From NCBI RefSeq assembly GCF_012222965.1, contig NZ_CP038241.1, positions 310,001 through 374,000 on the forward strand: a stretch of 64,000 bases of DNA. The letters run 5' to 3'. Positions 1-8,937 of this stretch are shown here, piece by piece. Numbering within the stretch: the stretch's first letter is position 1; every line of letters begins with the position of its first letter. Below the pieces are notes generated by a model, which saw only the letters and a program-made list of their open reading frames with translations, did not search any database and was not told the DNA's origin. The position numbers and the translations under genes are program-made. This DNA is from Allofrancisella inopinata (lineage in GTDB: Bacteria; Pseudomonadota; Gammaproteobacteria; Francisellales; Francisellaceae).

Positions 1-325
1 TATCATTTGGTTGAGCTGATAAGCTCATATCAATATCTTTTTGCCAAATTATTTCACCATTTTTAATATTTAGAGCATACACTAGTCCATTTTCATTAGG
101 GACAAATATTGATTCGTTAGTATATGTTGGTGCAAGATCATAGTTGCCCATGCCACCATTACCATTACCTGTTTTTGTTTGCCATTTTACTTTTATATGG
201 GTTTGTTGAGGAGGCTTTTCTTCTAAAGGTGTGGGTGGGGGTACATTACTTTTTGAGCAGCTAGTAATCAAGATAGTCAATATTAAAAGAATAATAAAGT
301 AGTTAATATTTAATAACCTATTCAT
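1..325 (-). CDS. bamB: BamB-like outer-membrane assembly lipoprotein, N-terminal part (cut by window start)
   Basis: The reading frame opens with ATG at 325 and runs off the window, so only about 108 residues are visible. It begins with a hydrophobic stretch ending in a lipobox (ITSC, Cys at about residue 23), then a proline-rich linker (PPPTPLEEKPP), then a beta-propeller-like start (VKWQTKTGNGNGG, VPNENGLVYALNIKNGEIIWQKD) typical of PQQ-type repeats. BamB is a lipoprotein scaffold of the BAM complex, which inserts beta-barrel proteins into the outer membrane. It follows the YfgM-like gene with a 2-base gap, the same order as yfgM-bamB in Escherichia coli. The assignment rests on the N-terminus and this context; the rest of the propeller lies outside the window. 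Confidence 0.8.
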   Translation of the reverse strand, partial: MNRLLNINYFIILLILTILITSCSKSNVPPPTPLEEKPPQQTHIKVKWQTKTGNGNGGMGNYDLAPTYTNESIFVPNENGLVYALNIKNGEIIWQKDIDMSLSAQPND

Positions 326-327
326 AG

Positions 328-969
328 TTAGTTTGAATTATTTATAAATTGAGTGATTATTTGTTTAAACTCTGGTGTGGTATTAGGGTCTTGAGTAGCT
401 TTTTGCCAAATCTCAATAGCTTTTGTTGTATTACCCTTTTGCTTATATGCTTGACCTAATAACATAAGAGGATAAGCATTATTTTGTAAATATTTTAAAC
501 TATTAAGAGTTTCAATAGCTTCATCTGATTGGTTGGTTTCTATGTAAAGTTTAGCTAATCTGGTTTTTGTAATATCTGTTAAACTGTCTTTAGGGTTAGC
601 ATTAGAACTTTTTAGTAGAGCGTCGATAGCATTTTTATAATCAGTAGCACTAATCTCTTTTTTAGGATTTAATTTAGTTGATGTAATATATATATTTGCT
701 ATATTCCAACTTGCAAATATACCAAAACTTGTAGTTGGGTAAGTGTTTGCTACACTTTCAAAACTAGCTATTTTAGTGTCTATAGGATTGTCTGGATTTT
801 CGCTTGTTATAAGTGCTTTTTGGTAGCTTTCGGAGGCTTCAAGCATTTTCTGGTTATCCCCAGAACTATAAAACTGAAATATCGTAATACAAATAATAGC
901 AACAATAATCACCCCAGCAATAGTGTATAAAGCTTGAGCTTGTTTTTTAGATAGATTTTTAATCTTCAT
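328..969 (-). CDS. YfgM-like membrane-anchored TPR protein
   Basis: 213 residues. A short basic N-terminus is followed by one transmembrane segment (about residues 14-32, TIAGVIIVAIICITIFQF) and a periplasmic part with helical repeats, including a clear TPR-like unit near residues 160-190 (YPLMLLGQAYKQKGNTTKAIEIWQKA). This matches the YfgM/UPF0070 architecture, which in E. coli binds the SecYEG translocon and periplasmic chaperones. The position directly upstream of bamB, with a 2-base gap, supports the assignment and suggests one operon. It is divergent from hemA, so promoters for both directions must lie in 970-1147. Confidence 0.75.
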   Translation of the reverse strand: MKIKNLSKKQAQALYTIAGVIIVAIICITIFQFYSSGDNQKMLEASESYQKALITSENPDNPIDTKIASFESVANTYPTTSFGIFASWNIANIYITSTKLNPKKEISATDYKNAIDALLKSSNANPKDSLTDITKTRLAKLYIETNQSDEAIETLNSLKYLQNNAYPLMLLGQAYKQKGNTTKAIEIWQKATQDPNTTPEFKQIITQFINNSN

Positions 970-1147
970 TAGTTTAACTTCTTATAAATTAGTAAACTTA
1001 CAATATCTTATCATAAAAACAAGCTTGTTGTTAGTTCCTTAATGCCCCTAATAAAAAGAATAGCGTATAATGTCAAGGTATTTTGTGTTAGAATAGGGAG
1101 TGTTTTTCCAATTGATTAAATTATTTTAGAAAATTTTAAAAATAAGT

Positions 1148-2392
1148 ATGGCATTAATATCTTTAGCGATTGATTATAAAAAATCTCCCATAGATGTGCG
1201 TAGTGAGTTTTCACTATCTGGGTATGATGTAAGAGAGTTATACAGCTCCATACTTGCTATAGATGATGTTTGTTACGCTGTTATTTTATCAACATGTAAC
1301 CGTACAGAAATTTATCTTGAAATATCTAATTTAAAAGTTGTCGATGCTATTTTGGTATGGTGGCAAAATCATGTCAGAGATTCAAAGTACTCTCTTAAAG
1401 ATTACTTTAAACTAAGACAAGGTACAGAAGTTATAAGACACCTAATGAAGCTTGCTTGTGGCTTAGAATCGATGGTTTTAGGCGAGCCACAAATATTAGG
1501 ACAGGTTAAAGACTCTTATACGCAGAGTAAACAAAATCGTGCTTTAGGCAAAGAGTTAGATAGAGTGTTTCAAAAAGTTTTTGCTACAGCTAAAAAAGTT
1601 CGTAGTGAAACAAGAATTGGGCATTGTCCAGTTTCAGTAGCTTTTTCAGCTATTTCTTTGGCTAAAAAACAACTAGATAATATTTCAACCAAAAATGTTT
1701 TGATTATAGGAGCAGGTCAAACAGGAGAACTCTTATTTAGACATGTTACAGCTTTAGCTCCAAAATATATTATGCTTGCTAATAGAAGTTTGGACAAAGC
1801 ACAAAAGATCACCAGAACCTTTGCTAATGCTACAGCGTATACTTTAGATCAGTTGCCAGAGTTGCTTAAAGAAGCTGATATAGTCATTGCTGCAGTTACT
1901 GTAAAAGACTATATTGTTACACCAGTATATTTAGATTTTAAACCAAGAGTTTTTGTCGATATATCAATCCCTAGAGCTATAGATCCTAGTGTCGAAAGTA
2001 TTGGACAAAATGTATATTATTGTGTTGATGATATACATGCAGTCATGGAAGAAGGTAAAGATAAGCGTAAGCTTGAAAGCACAAGGGCTCAGAAGATTAT
2101 AGTTAAATCTTTGGAGGAGTATTTAGAAAAGGAAAAAGCTATTATATCTAACACAGCAATTAAAGAACTCTTTGATAAAGCTGATGATATGGTAGATATG
2201 TCACTAGAAAGAAGTTTATCTAAAATTAGAAATGGTAAAGATGCTGAAGAGATAATAAAAAGATTTGCATATGAGATTAAGAAAAAAGTTTTACACTATC
2301 CAGTTATGGGAATGAAAGAGGCATCGAAAGAAGGTAGAAAAGATTGTCTTGTATGTATGAAACGAATGTTTGGTTTAAACATGGAAAAATAA
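1148..2392 (+). CDS. hemA: Glutamyl-tRNA reductase
   Basis: 414 residues, the usual length. HemA reduces glutamyl-tRNA(Glu) to glutamate-1-semialdehyde with NADPH, the first committed step of tetrapyrrole synthesis in bacteria using the C5 pathway. The catalytic Cys50 sits in STCNRTE, followed by the conserved block GLESMVLGEPQILGQVK (about 105-121), a Rossmann-type NADPH motif (IGAGQTGELLF, about 187-197) and a helical C-terminal dimerisation region. The stop codon is followed immediately by the ATG of prfA, so hemA, prfA and prmC form one tightly packed operon, a common gammaproteobacterial arrangement. A TATAAT at 1066-1071 could be part of the promoter, but no good -35 box is visible upstream of it. 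Confidence 0.97.
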   Translation: MALISLAIDYKKSPIDVRSEFSLSGYDVRELYSSILAIDDVCYAVILSTCNRTEIYLEISNLKVVDAILVWWQNHVRDSKYSLKDYFKLRQGTEVIRHLMKLACGLESMVLGEPQILGQVKDSYTQSKQNRALGKELDRVFQKVFATAKKVRSETRIGHCPVSVAFSAISLAKKQLDNISTKNVLIIGAGQTGELLFRHVTALAPKYIMLANRSLDKAQKITRTFANATAYTLDQLPELLKEADIVIAAVTVKDYIVTPVYLDFKPRVFVDISIPRAIDPSVESIGQNVYYCVDDIHAVMEEGKDKRKLESTRAQKIIVKSLEEYLEKEKAIISNTAIKELFDKADDMVDMSLERSLSKIRNGKDAEEIIKRFAYEIKKKVLHYPVMGMKEASKEGRKDCLVCMKRMFGLNMEK

Positions 2393-3478
2393 ATGAAAGA
2401 TTCTATAAAGTCAAAATTACAAAGCCTTGTAGAAAGGCATGAGGAAGTAAGTGCGTTACTTAGTGATGCCAGTGTTATTTCCAACCAAAACAAATTTAGA
2501 GATTTATCAAAAGAGTACTCTAACTTAGAGCCAGTTGTTAAAGCTTTTAAAGAATACTCTCAAGCACAAGAAGATAAGCAAGCAGCACAAGAGATGTTAA
2601 ATGAGAAGGATCAAGATTTGGTTGAGATGGCAAAAGAGGAATTAAAACTTGCTGAAACTAAAATCATAGAGCTTGAGAAAGAACTACAGGTCTTACTGTT
2701 GCCACGTGATCCTAATGATGATGCTAACGTATTTTTAGAAATAAGAGCAGGTACTGGTGGTGATGAAGCTTCTATATTCTCTGGAGATTTATTTAGAATG
2801 TATTCTAAATACGCTGAGCAAAAAGGCTGGAAAATAGAAGTTGTGTCGGCTAGTGAGGGTGAGCATGGCGGTTATAAAGAAATAATCACAAAGATAAATG
2901 GTGAAGGTGTGTACTCACAGCTTAAATTTGAGTCTGGGGCTCATAGAGTGCAACGTGTTCCGGCTACTGAGTCACAAGGTAGAATCCATACTTCAGCATG
3001 TACTGTAGCTGTTATGCCAGAGGTTGATGAGGTTGAGGGTATCGACATTAACCCGGCGGATTTAAAAGTTGATACTTTTAGAGCATCAGGAGCAGGAGGC
3101 CAGCATGTTAACAAAACTGACTCTGCAATTAGGATAACACACATCCCAACAGGTGTTGTTGTTGAGTGCCAGGATCAGCGTTCGCAACATAAAAACCGTG
3201 CAGCTGCTATGTCGATGTTAAAATCTAAGCTTTTACAAGCTGAGATAGATAAACAACAAAAAGAACAGTCAGATACACGTAGAAATCTGGTTGGTAGCGG
3301 TGATAGGTCAGAGAGAATTAGAACTTATAACTACCCTCAGGGAAGGATTACTGATCATCGTATTAACCTTACACTGTATAAACTTGATGAAGTCATGGAA
3401 GGTTATTTAGATAGTGTGATTCAACCATTGGTTTTAGAGCATCAAGCTGATCTTTTAGCTACTATGTCAGATGAGTAG
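2393..3478 (+). CDS. prfA: Peptide chain release factor 1
   Basis: 361 residues, standard for RF1. It recognises UAA and UAG stop codons and triggers peptidyl-tRNA hydrolysis. The codon-recognition tripeptide is present as Pro-Ala-Thr in [15 protein letters not shown], and the universal GGQ loop is in [16 protein letters not shown] near residue 235. The N-terminal coiled-coil domain is intact. The start abuts the hemA stop with no gap, and the end overlaps prmC by 8 bases, consistent with translational coupling. PrmC methylates the GGQ glutamine of this protein, so substrate and enzyme are co-expressed. Confidence 0.98.
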   Translation: MKDSIKSKLQSLVERHEEVSALLSDASVISNQNKFRDLSKEYSNLEPVVKAFKEYSQAQEDKQAAQEMLNEKDQDLVEMAKEELKLAETKIIELEKELQVLLLPRDPNDDANVFLEIRAGTGGDEASIFSGDLFRMYSKYAEQKGWKIEVVSASEGEHGGYKEIITKINGEGVYSQLKFESGAHRVQRVPATESQGRIHTSACTVAVMPEVDEVEGIDINPADLKVDTFRASGAGGQHVNKTDSAIRITHIPTGVVVECQDQRSQHKNRAAAMSMLKSKLLQAEIDKQQKEQSDTRRNLVGSGDRSERIRTYNYPQGRITDHRINLTLYKLDEVMEGYLDSVIQPLVLEHQADLLATMSDE

Positions 3479-4364
3479 TAATCTAACAATTTCTAATCTA
3501 ATAAAAACAAATTTAACGAAGTTTAAATTTAGTGATACTGCTACAGCTAGATCTGACATTCAGACGATAGTTTGCGAAGTTTTAGGTGTAGATAAAACTT
3601 ATCTGTATATGTGCCCTGAGCAAACTTTAGGTGATCAACAAGCTAAAGAAATTGAGCAAAAGATTTCACGTTTAAGCCAAGGTGAGCCATTGGCCTATAT
3701 ATTAGGCTATAAATATTTTTGGAAACAAAAACTATTTGTAACCAAAGATACTCTTATCCCTAGAGCAGATACCGAAGTTTTAATTGAAACGATTTTGAAT
3801 GATATTAATAAAACAGTCGTTCCGGACACTGACCCGGTATCTCTTGACTATAAGTCTTATGTTAAATTGAAAATATTAGATTTAGGTACAGGCACGGGGG
3901 CAATAGCTTTGGCATTAGCTAATGAGCTATCAAATAGTCAAATAATTGCTGTGGACTTTTCTGAAAAGGCTTTAGAGGTTGCCCAAATAAATGCTGTAGC
4001 AAATGGTATTGATAACGTTAAATTTATTAAAAGTAATTGGTATCAAGCTTTAGGATTAGAAAAATTTGATATTATAGTTTCAAACCCACCTTATATAGAT
4101 CATGATGATAGTAATATCGATTTTGAGGTAAAAGCTTATGAACCTAAATCAGCACTTTTTGCTGGCGATGAGGGGTTAGCTGATATAAAAATTATAGTTA
4201 CTCAAGCATCAAAGTTTTTAGTACCTGGAGGAAGAATATATTTAGAACATGGATTCTCTCAAGCAGAAGAAGTGGCAAGAGTGTTACAAGAAAATAATTT
4301 TTCAGGCATCCAAACTATTAAAGATTTGAATAATAAGGATAGGTGTACAGTTGGACATAATTAA
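3471..4364 (+). CDS. prmC: Release-factor glutamine methyltransferase PrmC (HemK)
   Basis: 297 residues. This S-adenosylmethionine-dependent enzyme methylates the glutamine of the GGQ motif in release factors. The SAM-binding glycine motif is [16 protein letters not shown] (about residues 138-153) and the catalytic NPPY is in [10 protein letters not shown] (about 201-210). The N-terminal helical release-factor-binding domain is present. The start overlaps the end of prfA by 8 bases. It is slightly longer than the E. coli protein because of an insert between residues about 110 and 135. It ends the hemA-prfA-prmC operon. Confidence 0.96.
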   Translation: MSSNLTISNLIKTNLTKFKFSDTATARSDIQTIVCEVLGVDKTYLYMCPEQTLGDQQAKEIEQKISRLSQGEPLAYILGYKYFWKQKLFVTKDTLIPRADTEVLIETILNDINKTVVPDTDPVSLDYKSYVKLKILDLGTGTGAIALALANELSNSQIIAVDFSEKALEVAQINAVANGIDNVKFIKSNWYQALGLEKFDIIVSNPPYIDHDDSNIDFEVKAYEPKSALFAGDEGLADIKIIVTQASKFLVPGGRIYLEHGFSQAEEVARVLQENNFSGIQTIKDLNNKDRCTVGHN

Positions 4365-4675
4365 AAACACTTATTCTATTTTTTTAGCATAATCACCATT
4401 CTTATTTCGAAGATAAATTGTATTACTATTCTCAAAAAATAATTTACAATCTGACTATAAAAAACTATGATTCACCCCAAAGCGAAGGAAGGTTTATTTT
4501 GTCTCCAAAAACCACTTTACATTAGTTATAATTTAAATTTATATTTCAACCAAATATGCTTAAGTATTTAATATTTATTAAAATAAGTATTGATAGTAAA
4601 TTTTATTGATATATAATATTTAAACATTAGTTTAATAAAAATACATGGTTTAACTATAAAAATAGGTGGATATTT
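4365..4675. other. Intergenic region, 311 bases, no gene seen
   Basis: Very AT-rich spacer between prmC and the lipoprotein gene. No convincing open frame, RNA gene or strong terminator is visible. The last 120 bases are extremely AT-rich and probably carry the promoter of the lipoprotein, but no consensus pair of boxes stands out. Confidence 0.5.
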
Positions 4676-5503
4676 GTGAATAAAAAATTAATAAGTGTGA
4701 TAGCTATATTGACAACAGCTCCATTATTAAGTAGTTGTGGTACACAAGAAGAACTAAGTGAGTATCAGATAGTTACAAGCTGTAATGATCTAACATGTAG
4801 TATAGCCTTAGATCAAGTTGATTTACTTAGATATACAACTGTATTAGGTAAAGATATTGATCGAGTACTAAAATCAGAACCTGTAGGGGCTACTGAAGGC
4901 ACGCAGTTTGATATAACATGGAGTATATCAGGTGGAGATTACGCTACAGATGCAGACATGACAGCTGCTGGGTTAACAGCATGTGAAAGCGATACTTGTT
5001 CAAACACAGCTAATCCAACTGGTTACGTATTTAGTTCACCTGGAGCTAAACAAATAAGTGTATCAGGTGTTGTTAAACTAAGTGATGGCCGTACGATTAA
5101 TGTAAATCAGTCAAAATCTATACTTGTCGGACTTTATTCTACGGCTACATACAGGGTTCCTAAAAACAGTAGTAGTACTTACTATAACGCTACTCAAATG
5201 GTGAATGACTTTAATAACCTGCCAAGTAATGAAAGAGCAGGAATTAGTTCTATATCAGTAGATAATAATAATATTACTTTTACATGTGAGGAGGGGCAGT
5301 ATATTACTTCAGCAATGCGTGATTTATCAAGTGGTCAAAAATTAGATTTTTCAAATTTAGTTGACCAATCAGGTTCAGTACAATTTGAAGCTGGTGTGAC
5401 GTTCACGGCGTCGTATGGTGGAACTTACGTTAGAAACGCAGAGCAAGTTTCTTCCTCAGTGCAATGGACTGCTATTGCTTGTGGAGGAATAATTGGGTCA
5501 TAG
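4676..5503 (+). CDS. Putative secreted lipoprotein of unknown function
   Basis: 275 residues starting with GTG, preceded by an AGGTGGA Shine-Dalgarno. The N-terminus is a signal peptide with a lipobox (LLSSC, lipidated Cys21). The mature part is polar, rich in Ser, Thr and Gly, and has cysteine pairs (SCNDLTCS near 35-41, ACESDTCS near 101-108), suggesting disulfides and a periplasmic or surface location. The middle reads like an Ig-like or PKD-like beta domain (TQFDITWSISGGDYATDADM, then GAKQISVSGVVKLSDG). No family is recognised with certainty. It stands alone, converging on the deubiquitinase-like gene downstream. Confidence 0.75.
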   Translation: MNKKLISVIAILTTAPLLSSCGTQEELSEYQIVTSCNDLTCSIALDQVDLLRYTTVLGKDIDRVLKSEPVGATEGTQFDITWSISGGDYATDADMTAAGLTACESDTCSNTANPTGYVFSSPGAKQISVSGVVKLSDGRTINVNQSKSILVGLYSTATYRVPKNSSSTYYNATQMVNDFNNLPSNERAGISSISVDNNNITFTCEEGQYITSAMRDLSSGQKLDFSNLVDQSGSVQFEAGVTFTASYGGTYVRNAEQVSSSVQWTAIACGGIIGS

Positions 5504-5675
5504 TAAGAAGAGTGTAGATATAATTGAATTGTAACGACACGTGTCTATAAACAACTACAACTACCGTAAAGTTTCTTGTTTGTAGTAGCGCAAATTGCAT
5601 GCTCACAGTTTTGCTAAAGTTCTTTTAAGCTGTATGTAATATAGTCAGATTCTGGCTTACTGTGTGATTCTTAAC

Positions 5676-8162
5676 TTATATCTTTTTATACAGCATTATA
5701 TATGCTTGTTTTCTTAGTTCTGTTTCTTCATTTTCTTTTAAGATTTTTACTTCTTCATCATTAATCTTATACACCTTCGGATATTTTTTGAGTGAAACTA
5801 AATAGTAATGTCCCTGTTTAGAGGTCTTTCCTTTATGAATAATATAGGCTAATAATTTATATTGCTTATTCGCAATATTTAAATTTATATCTACTTCAAT
5901 TTCACTTATATTTTTTGAGTAATTATTATAGCCATCCCACTGAAACCTTTTTAATCTTATAATAAAAAAATTAGGGTTGTTAGAAATTTTAGTAGAGTGC
6001 TCTCCTGGAAATTTATAATTATTTTCTTCTAGAAGTGTATAATTTTCTTTTTGTCCATATTTCTCAGCTAGACAACTATAACAAATTAGTGGAACATCAC
6101 TTTTTTGTGGGCTTTGTTGACGAACTAACATATCTGATATACAGTGTGTAGTCGAATGTGTATCTTTAATAAAATCTAGGTCATAAATATAAATCTCATC
6201 ATTTGTTATTCTAGTTTCTTCTATCTCTTTATGTTTTGTACAGTGAAGTTTTTTTGTTATAGTAAACAGTATTTGAAAATTATTTAGACAAACATTTCTA
6301 TATTCAGAGTTACTCATAATTGAAGATAAAAAATCATAAGCATCCTGCTGTGAATAATTTTCATTTAACAATTGGCCTTCAGGCAGCCAAAAAGCTGATA
6401 CTAAAGAATTTAAACTATCTCTTGAAGAAAAAGATGGGAAATTGAAAACGTTGTTAGGAGATTCATTTATATGGTCTAATAGCTGTAAAGATGAGTTTAT
6501 GTAACAAGTATTATTAACGTTGCGTAATGGTGTGAAAAAATTACTATTGCTATTAAAGTGGGGGGAAGCAAGATGATTAAAAGAAGCTCGAGGTGAATTA
6601 TAGCGTGGACCAGAGGCCTTCTGCAGCTTTATATTTACATATTTAAGCGCACTATCAATGGTTTTATAAAACTCTGATTTGTTTAAATTTTTGGGTATAT
6701 TCTTTACCCAGGTATGAACTTCGTTCTTATTCCAACGCTCAGAAATGCTACCTTTTACTTTGGTTTTGGAATATGACATTGCAGTTTCAAATATGTCCTT
6801 TTGCTGTTGCAAAATGCTTCGCATTTCATTTATATTGGTTGATTTTTCTATTGCGTCATAAACTTGTTCTAGGCGACCTATATGGTTTTTACCTTTAAGA
6901 TATAACCATATATTTCTAGACTTTGAGGTATTATTAGGGTTGGTTTTTAAGTATTTTTCTAATATTCTCAAAATATTTATTCTAATTTCTTTAATATCTA
7001 TAATGCTATTTCGTTTTTTACAAGTAACATAGTTTTGGTCACTAGCTTCAGCTTTAAATGAGGTCTTACTAGAGCTTTTACTTGCGTCTCTACGCTCAAA
7101 GAGATCGTCAAATAGCTCATTCATTTCCTTAACATAGAGATCGTCAAATAGCTCATTCATTTCCTTAACATAGAGATCGTGGTGAATGGAGTTTTCAGAA
7201 GTTTGATATTTGTAAACAGAGTATATTTTTAAGTCACCTGTAGGAGGATCATTATCTTTGCCAAAATTTGAATATAAATTTACCTGATTTTGGTTGTTGG
7301 TGTCGTTGTTACCTATATGACCAAAAACGTTTATAACATTATGATCAGGAAACTTAGTATTTTTTATACCCCGTACGAAGTTGTGAAGATGAGTAGTCAG
7401 TATCCACATGCTGGTAAATGATTGATTACTATTAATGACAAAGTCATGGAAATAATTATTGATTTTAGTTATCGTAGCATGTAGGTTTGCTCCTTTTGGA
7501 GCAAAAGTAATTTCCTTAATTGTTTCAAGATTGCAGGGAGCATGAGAGTAAACTATTTCTTTGATTCCTATAGTTTCATATTCCATAACTTTTAAATGCG
7601 GTAAGTAAGCTGTAGCATAATTCTCTAGGAATGTATCTTCATAGTGAAGTATTGAATCTAAATCATAAGATTTATACAGGAATTGAGGCTTTATTTTCTT
7701 GTTTAGTAAATCAAGAAACTTCTCATCATGGTTTGAGAGACATATAGTATAATCGATTTTAGATTCTTTCATTCTTTGGAAAACTAGCAGAGTCATATAG
7801 TCGGAATTTCCTATATCAGCCAAAATACCACCAATAAAAACTAATTTTATCTGTTTAATGCGACTGGTATCAAATCGAATTTCCTCTAGATTTCTTTCAA
7901 AGGAATAATAATTTTTACTGTTATAAGCAGACTTTAACCTGTCATATATACTTTGTAGACCATGTTGATGCAAATCTATAACACCGATTTCAATGAGAAA
8001 TCTAATAGCTTTTAATGCATTGCCATGTAAATCTCCAATAGCAAATGTGGCTTTATAACCAGGTTCTATTTTGAAGTTTTCATCTAATTCATTTTTTATT
8101 TGTTCTATATTAATTTGCTTTAAATTTCTATATTTAGAATAATACTTCTTATACTCCTTCAT
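5676..8162 (-). CDS. Putative effector: degenerate PPP-type phosphatase domain fused to ubiquitin-specific protease (USP) domain
   Basis: 828 residues with no signal peptide. Residues about 37-290 look like a calcineurin-type phosphoesterase: GDLHGN (43-48), FIGGILADIGNSD (109-121), SNHDE (143-147), a His at 206 (SHAPC) and FGHIGNND (280-287). The second motif lacks the metal-bridging Asp and the Arg of the usual GDxxDRG, so catalysis is doubtful. A linker follows, including a perfect 12-residue tandem repeat (about 329-352). Residues 546-828 match a compact USP (peptidase C19): Cys box RNVNNTCYINSSLQLL with Cys553, SQQDAYDFL (604-612), zinc-type pairs C641xxH644 and C694xxC697, IIRLKRFQWDGYN (734-746), GHYYLVS with His785, a YKIND box (798-802), and the typical ending AYIMLYKK. 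USP proteases cleave ubiquitin from proteins and are characteristic of eukaryotes, so a role inside a host cell is inferred. Secretion route unknown. Confidence 0.85.
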   Translation of the reverse strand: MKEYKKYYSKYRNLKQINIEQIKNELDENFKIEPGYKATFAIGDLHGNALKAIRFLIEIGVIDLHQHGLQSIYDRLKSAYNSKNYYSFERNLEEIRFDTSRIKQIKLVFIGGILADIGNSDYMTLLVFQRMKESKIDYTICLSNHDEKFLDLLNKKIKPQFLYKSYDLDSILHYEDTFLENYATAYLPHLKVMEYETIGIKEIVYSHAPCNLETIKEITFAPKGANLHATITKINNYFHDFVINSNQSFTSMWILTTHLHNFVRGIKNTKFPDHNVINVFGHIGNNDTNNQNQVNLYSNFGKDNDPPTGDLKIYSVYKYQTSENSIHHDLYVKEMNELFDDLYVKEMNELFDDLFERRDASKSSSKTSFKAEASDQNYVTCKKRNSIIDIKEIRINILRILEKYLKTNPNNTSKSRNIWLYLKGKNHIGRLEQVYDAIEKSTNINEMRSILQQQKDIFETAMSYSKTKVKGSISERWNKNEVHTWVKNIPKNLNKSEFYKTIDSALKYVNIKLQKASGPRYNSPRASFNHLASPHFNSNSNFFTPLRNVNNTCYINSSLQLLDHINESPNNVFNFPSFSSRDSLNSLVSAFWLPEGQLLNENYSQQDAYDFLSSIMSNSEYRNVCLNNFQILFTITKKLHCTKHKEIEETRITNDEIYIYDLDFIKDTHSTTHCISDMLVRQQSPQKSDVPLICYSCLAEKYGQKENYTLLEENNYKFPGEHSTKISNNPNFFIIRLKRFQWDGYNNYSKNISEIEVDINLNIANKQYKLLAYIIHKGKTSKQGHYYLVSLKKYPKVYKINDEEVKILKENEETELRKQAYIMLYKKI
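7101..7180. repeat. 36-base perfect tandem duplication inside the USP-phosphatase gene
   Basis: Two identical 36-base units lie at 7101-7136 and 7137-7172, followed by the first 8 bases of a third at 7173-7180. Because 36 is a multiple of three, the gene stays in frame and a 12-residue segment (reading YVKEMNELFDDL) appears twice in the linker between the two domains. Perfect identity implies a recent slippage event, so copy number may vary between isolates. Confidence 0.95.
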
Positions 8163-8481
8163 TTTAATACCTTATTCTTATTTTTTGGTTTGAGTTATAA
8201 GACACTGTTGCAACCTAAAAGTAAAACAAGTGCTCATCAACAATTTTTTAGTTAAATTTAGTTTTAAACAAATTATATGGTTTTGATTAACTAAAGTTAT
8301 TTAATATATATTTTATTAAATAATGTTAAGTATAACATAAATTAATCAATAACTCATGTAATAGATATTATTATTCAATTTATTTGTATAGAATGGCTAA
8401 AAATTGAATAATATTAGGTTATTAAAGTAATTTGGAGTAGTGATAGTAGTAAGTATCGAGGTTGCAAGCTTATCTCTGAGA
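8163..8481. other. Intergenic region, 319 bases, with possible mobile-element remnants
   Basis: AT-rich, no gene seen. It contains TTGCAACCT at 8208-8216 and its reverse complement AGGTTGCAA at 8459-8467, so a 9-base inverted repeat brackets about 260 bases. The left copy sits in CACTGTTGCAACC, which resembles insertion-sequence termini. It probably also holds the promoter of the USP gene, which reads leftwards from 8162. Confidence 0.35.
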
Positions 8482-8835
8482 TTATGCTATAAAAGCATTC
8501 TCTACCCAGTTAATGTCATTATTATTTATAGCAATTACATCAAACCGGCACTCATAATTTTCATACTTTGAATTTCTCTTTAGAAAAATGTTGGCAGTGT
8601 TTATAAGCTTTTTTTGTTTAGAATAAGTTATCATCTCTTCAGCTTTAGCAAAAGTTGTAGGGCCTCTATATTTGACTTCAATAAAAACGAGGGTATTTTT
8701 GTCTAATGCAATAATGTCAATTTCACCGTAAGGCAAAACTTTGAAGTTTTGCACTAAAATTTGCAGACCTTGAGACTTTAAAAATTTACAAGCTTCTAAT
8801 TCTGCTTTATTACCAATTTTTGTGGTTTTTTTCAT
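8482..8835 (-). CDS. YraN/UPF0102-family endonuclease-like protein
   Basis: 117 residues if translation starts at the ATG at 8835 ([19 protein letters not shown]), the position that matches family members. An upstream in-frame start at 8862 would add nine residues but lies inside a hairpin. The family signature is present: [12 protein letters not shown] at the N-terminus, then [24 protein letters not shown], the E-x-D...E-V-K pattern of a restriction-endonuclease-like (Holliday-junction-resolvase-like) fold. The cellular role of YraN is not firmly established. It lies downstream of prlC on the same strand. Confidence 0.88.
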   Translation of the reverse strand: MKKTTKIGNKAELEACKFLKSQGLQILVQNFKVLPYGEIDIIALDKNTLVFIEVKYRGPTTFAKAEEMITYSKQKKLINTANIFLKRNSKYENYECRFDVIAINNNDINWVENAFIA

Positions 8836-8848
8836 GTTTGTAGTTACT

Positions 8849-8921
8849 TGTAGTGACAGCACATTGTGCTGTCTTTGATAGTAAATTTAGGTTTTGACAG
8901 ATCAGCGAACTGGTCACTACA
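8849..8921. repeat. Nested inverted repeat between prlC and yraN
   Basis: An outer 9-base inverted repeat (TGTAGTGAC at 8849-8857, GTCACTACA at 8913-8921) surrounds an inner perfect hairpin (GACAGCAC at 8855-8862, GTGCTGTC at 8866-8873, 3-base loop). There is no U-tract on the strand of the flanking genes, so it is not a typical terminator. It may be a small interspersed palindromic element or a processing site between prlC and yraN. Confidence 0.6.
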
Positions 8922-8937
8922 CTAAAGATTAAATTTC

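Noticed and set aside
4440-4530. Possible gene remnant in the gap after prmC
   Set aside because: A slightly less AT-rich patch (CACCCCAAAGCGAAGGAAGG) stood out, but it has no open frame and no recognisable similarity.
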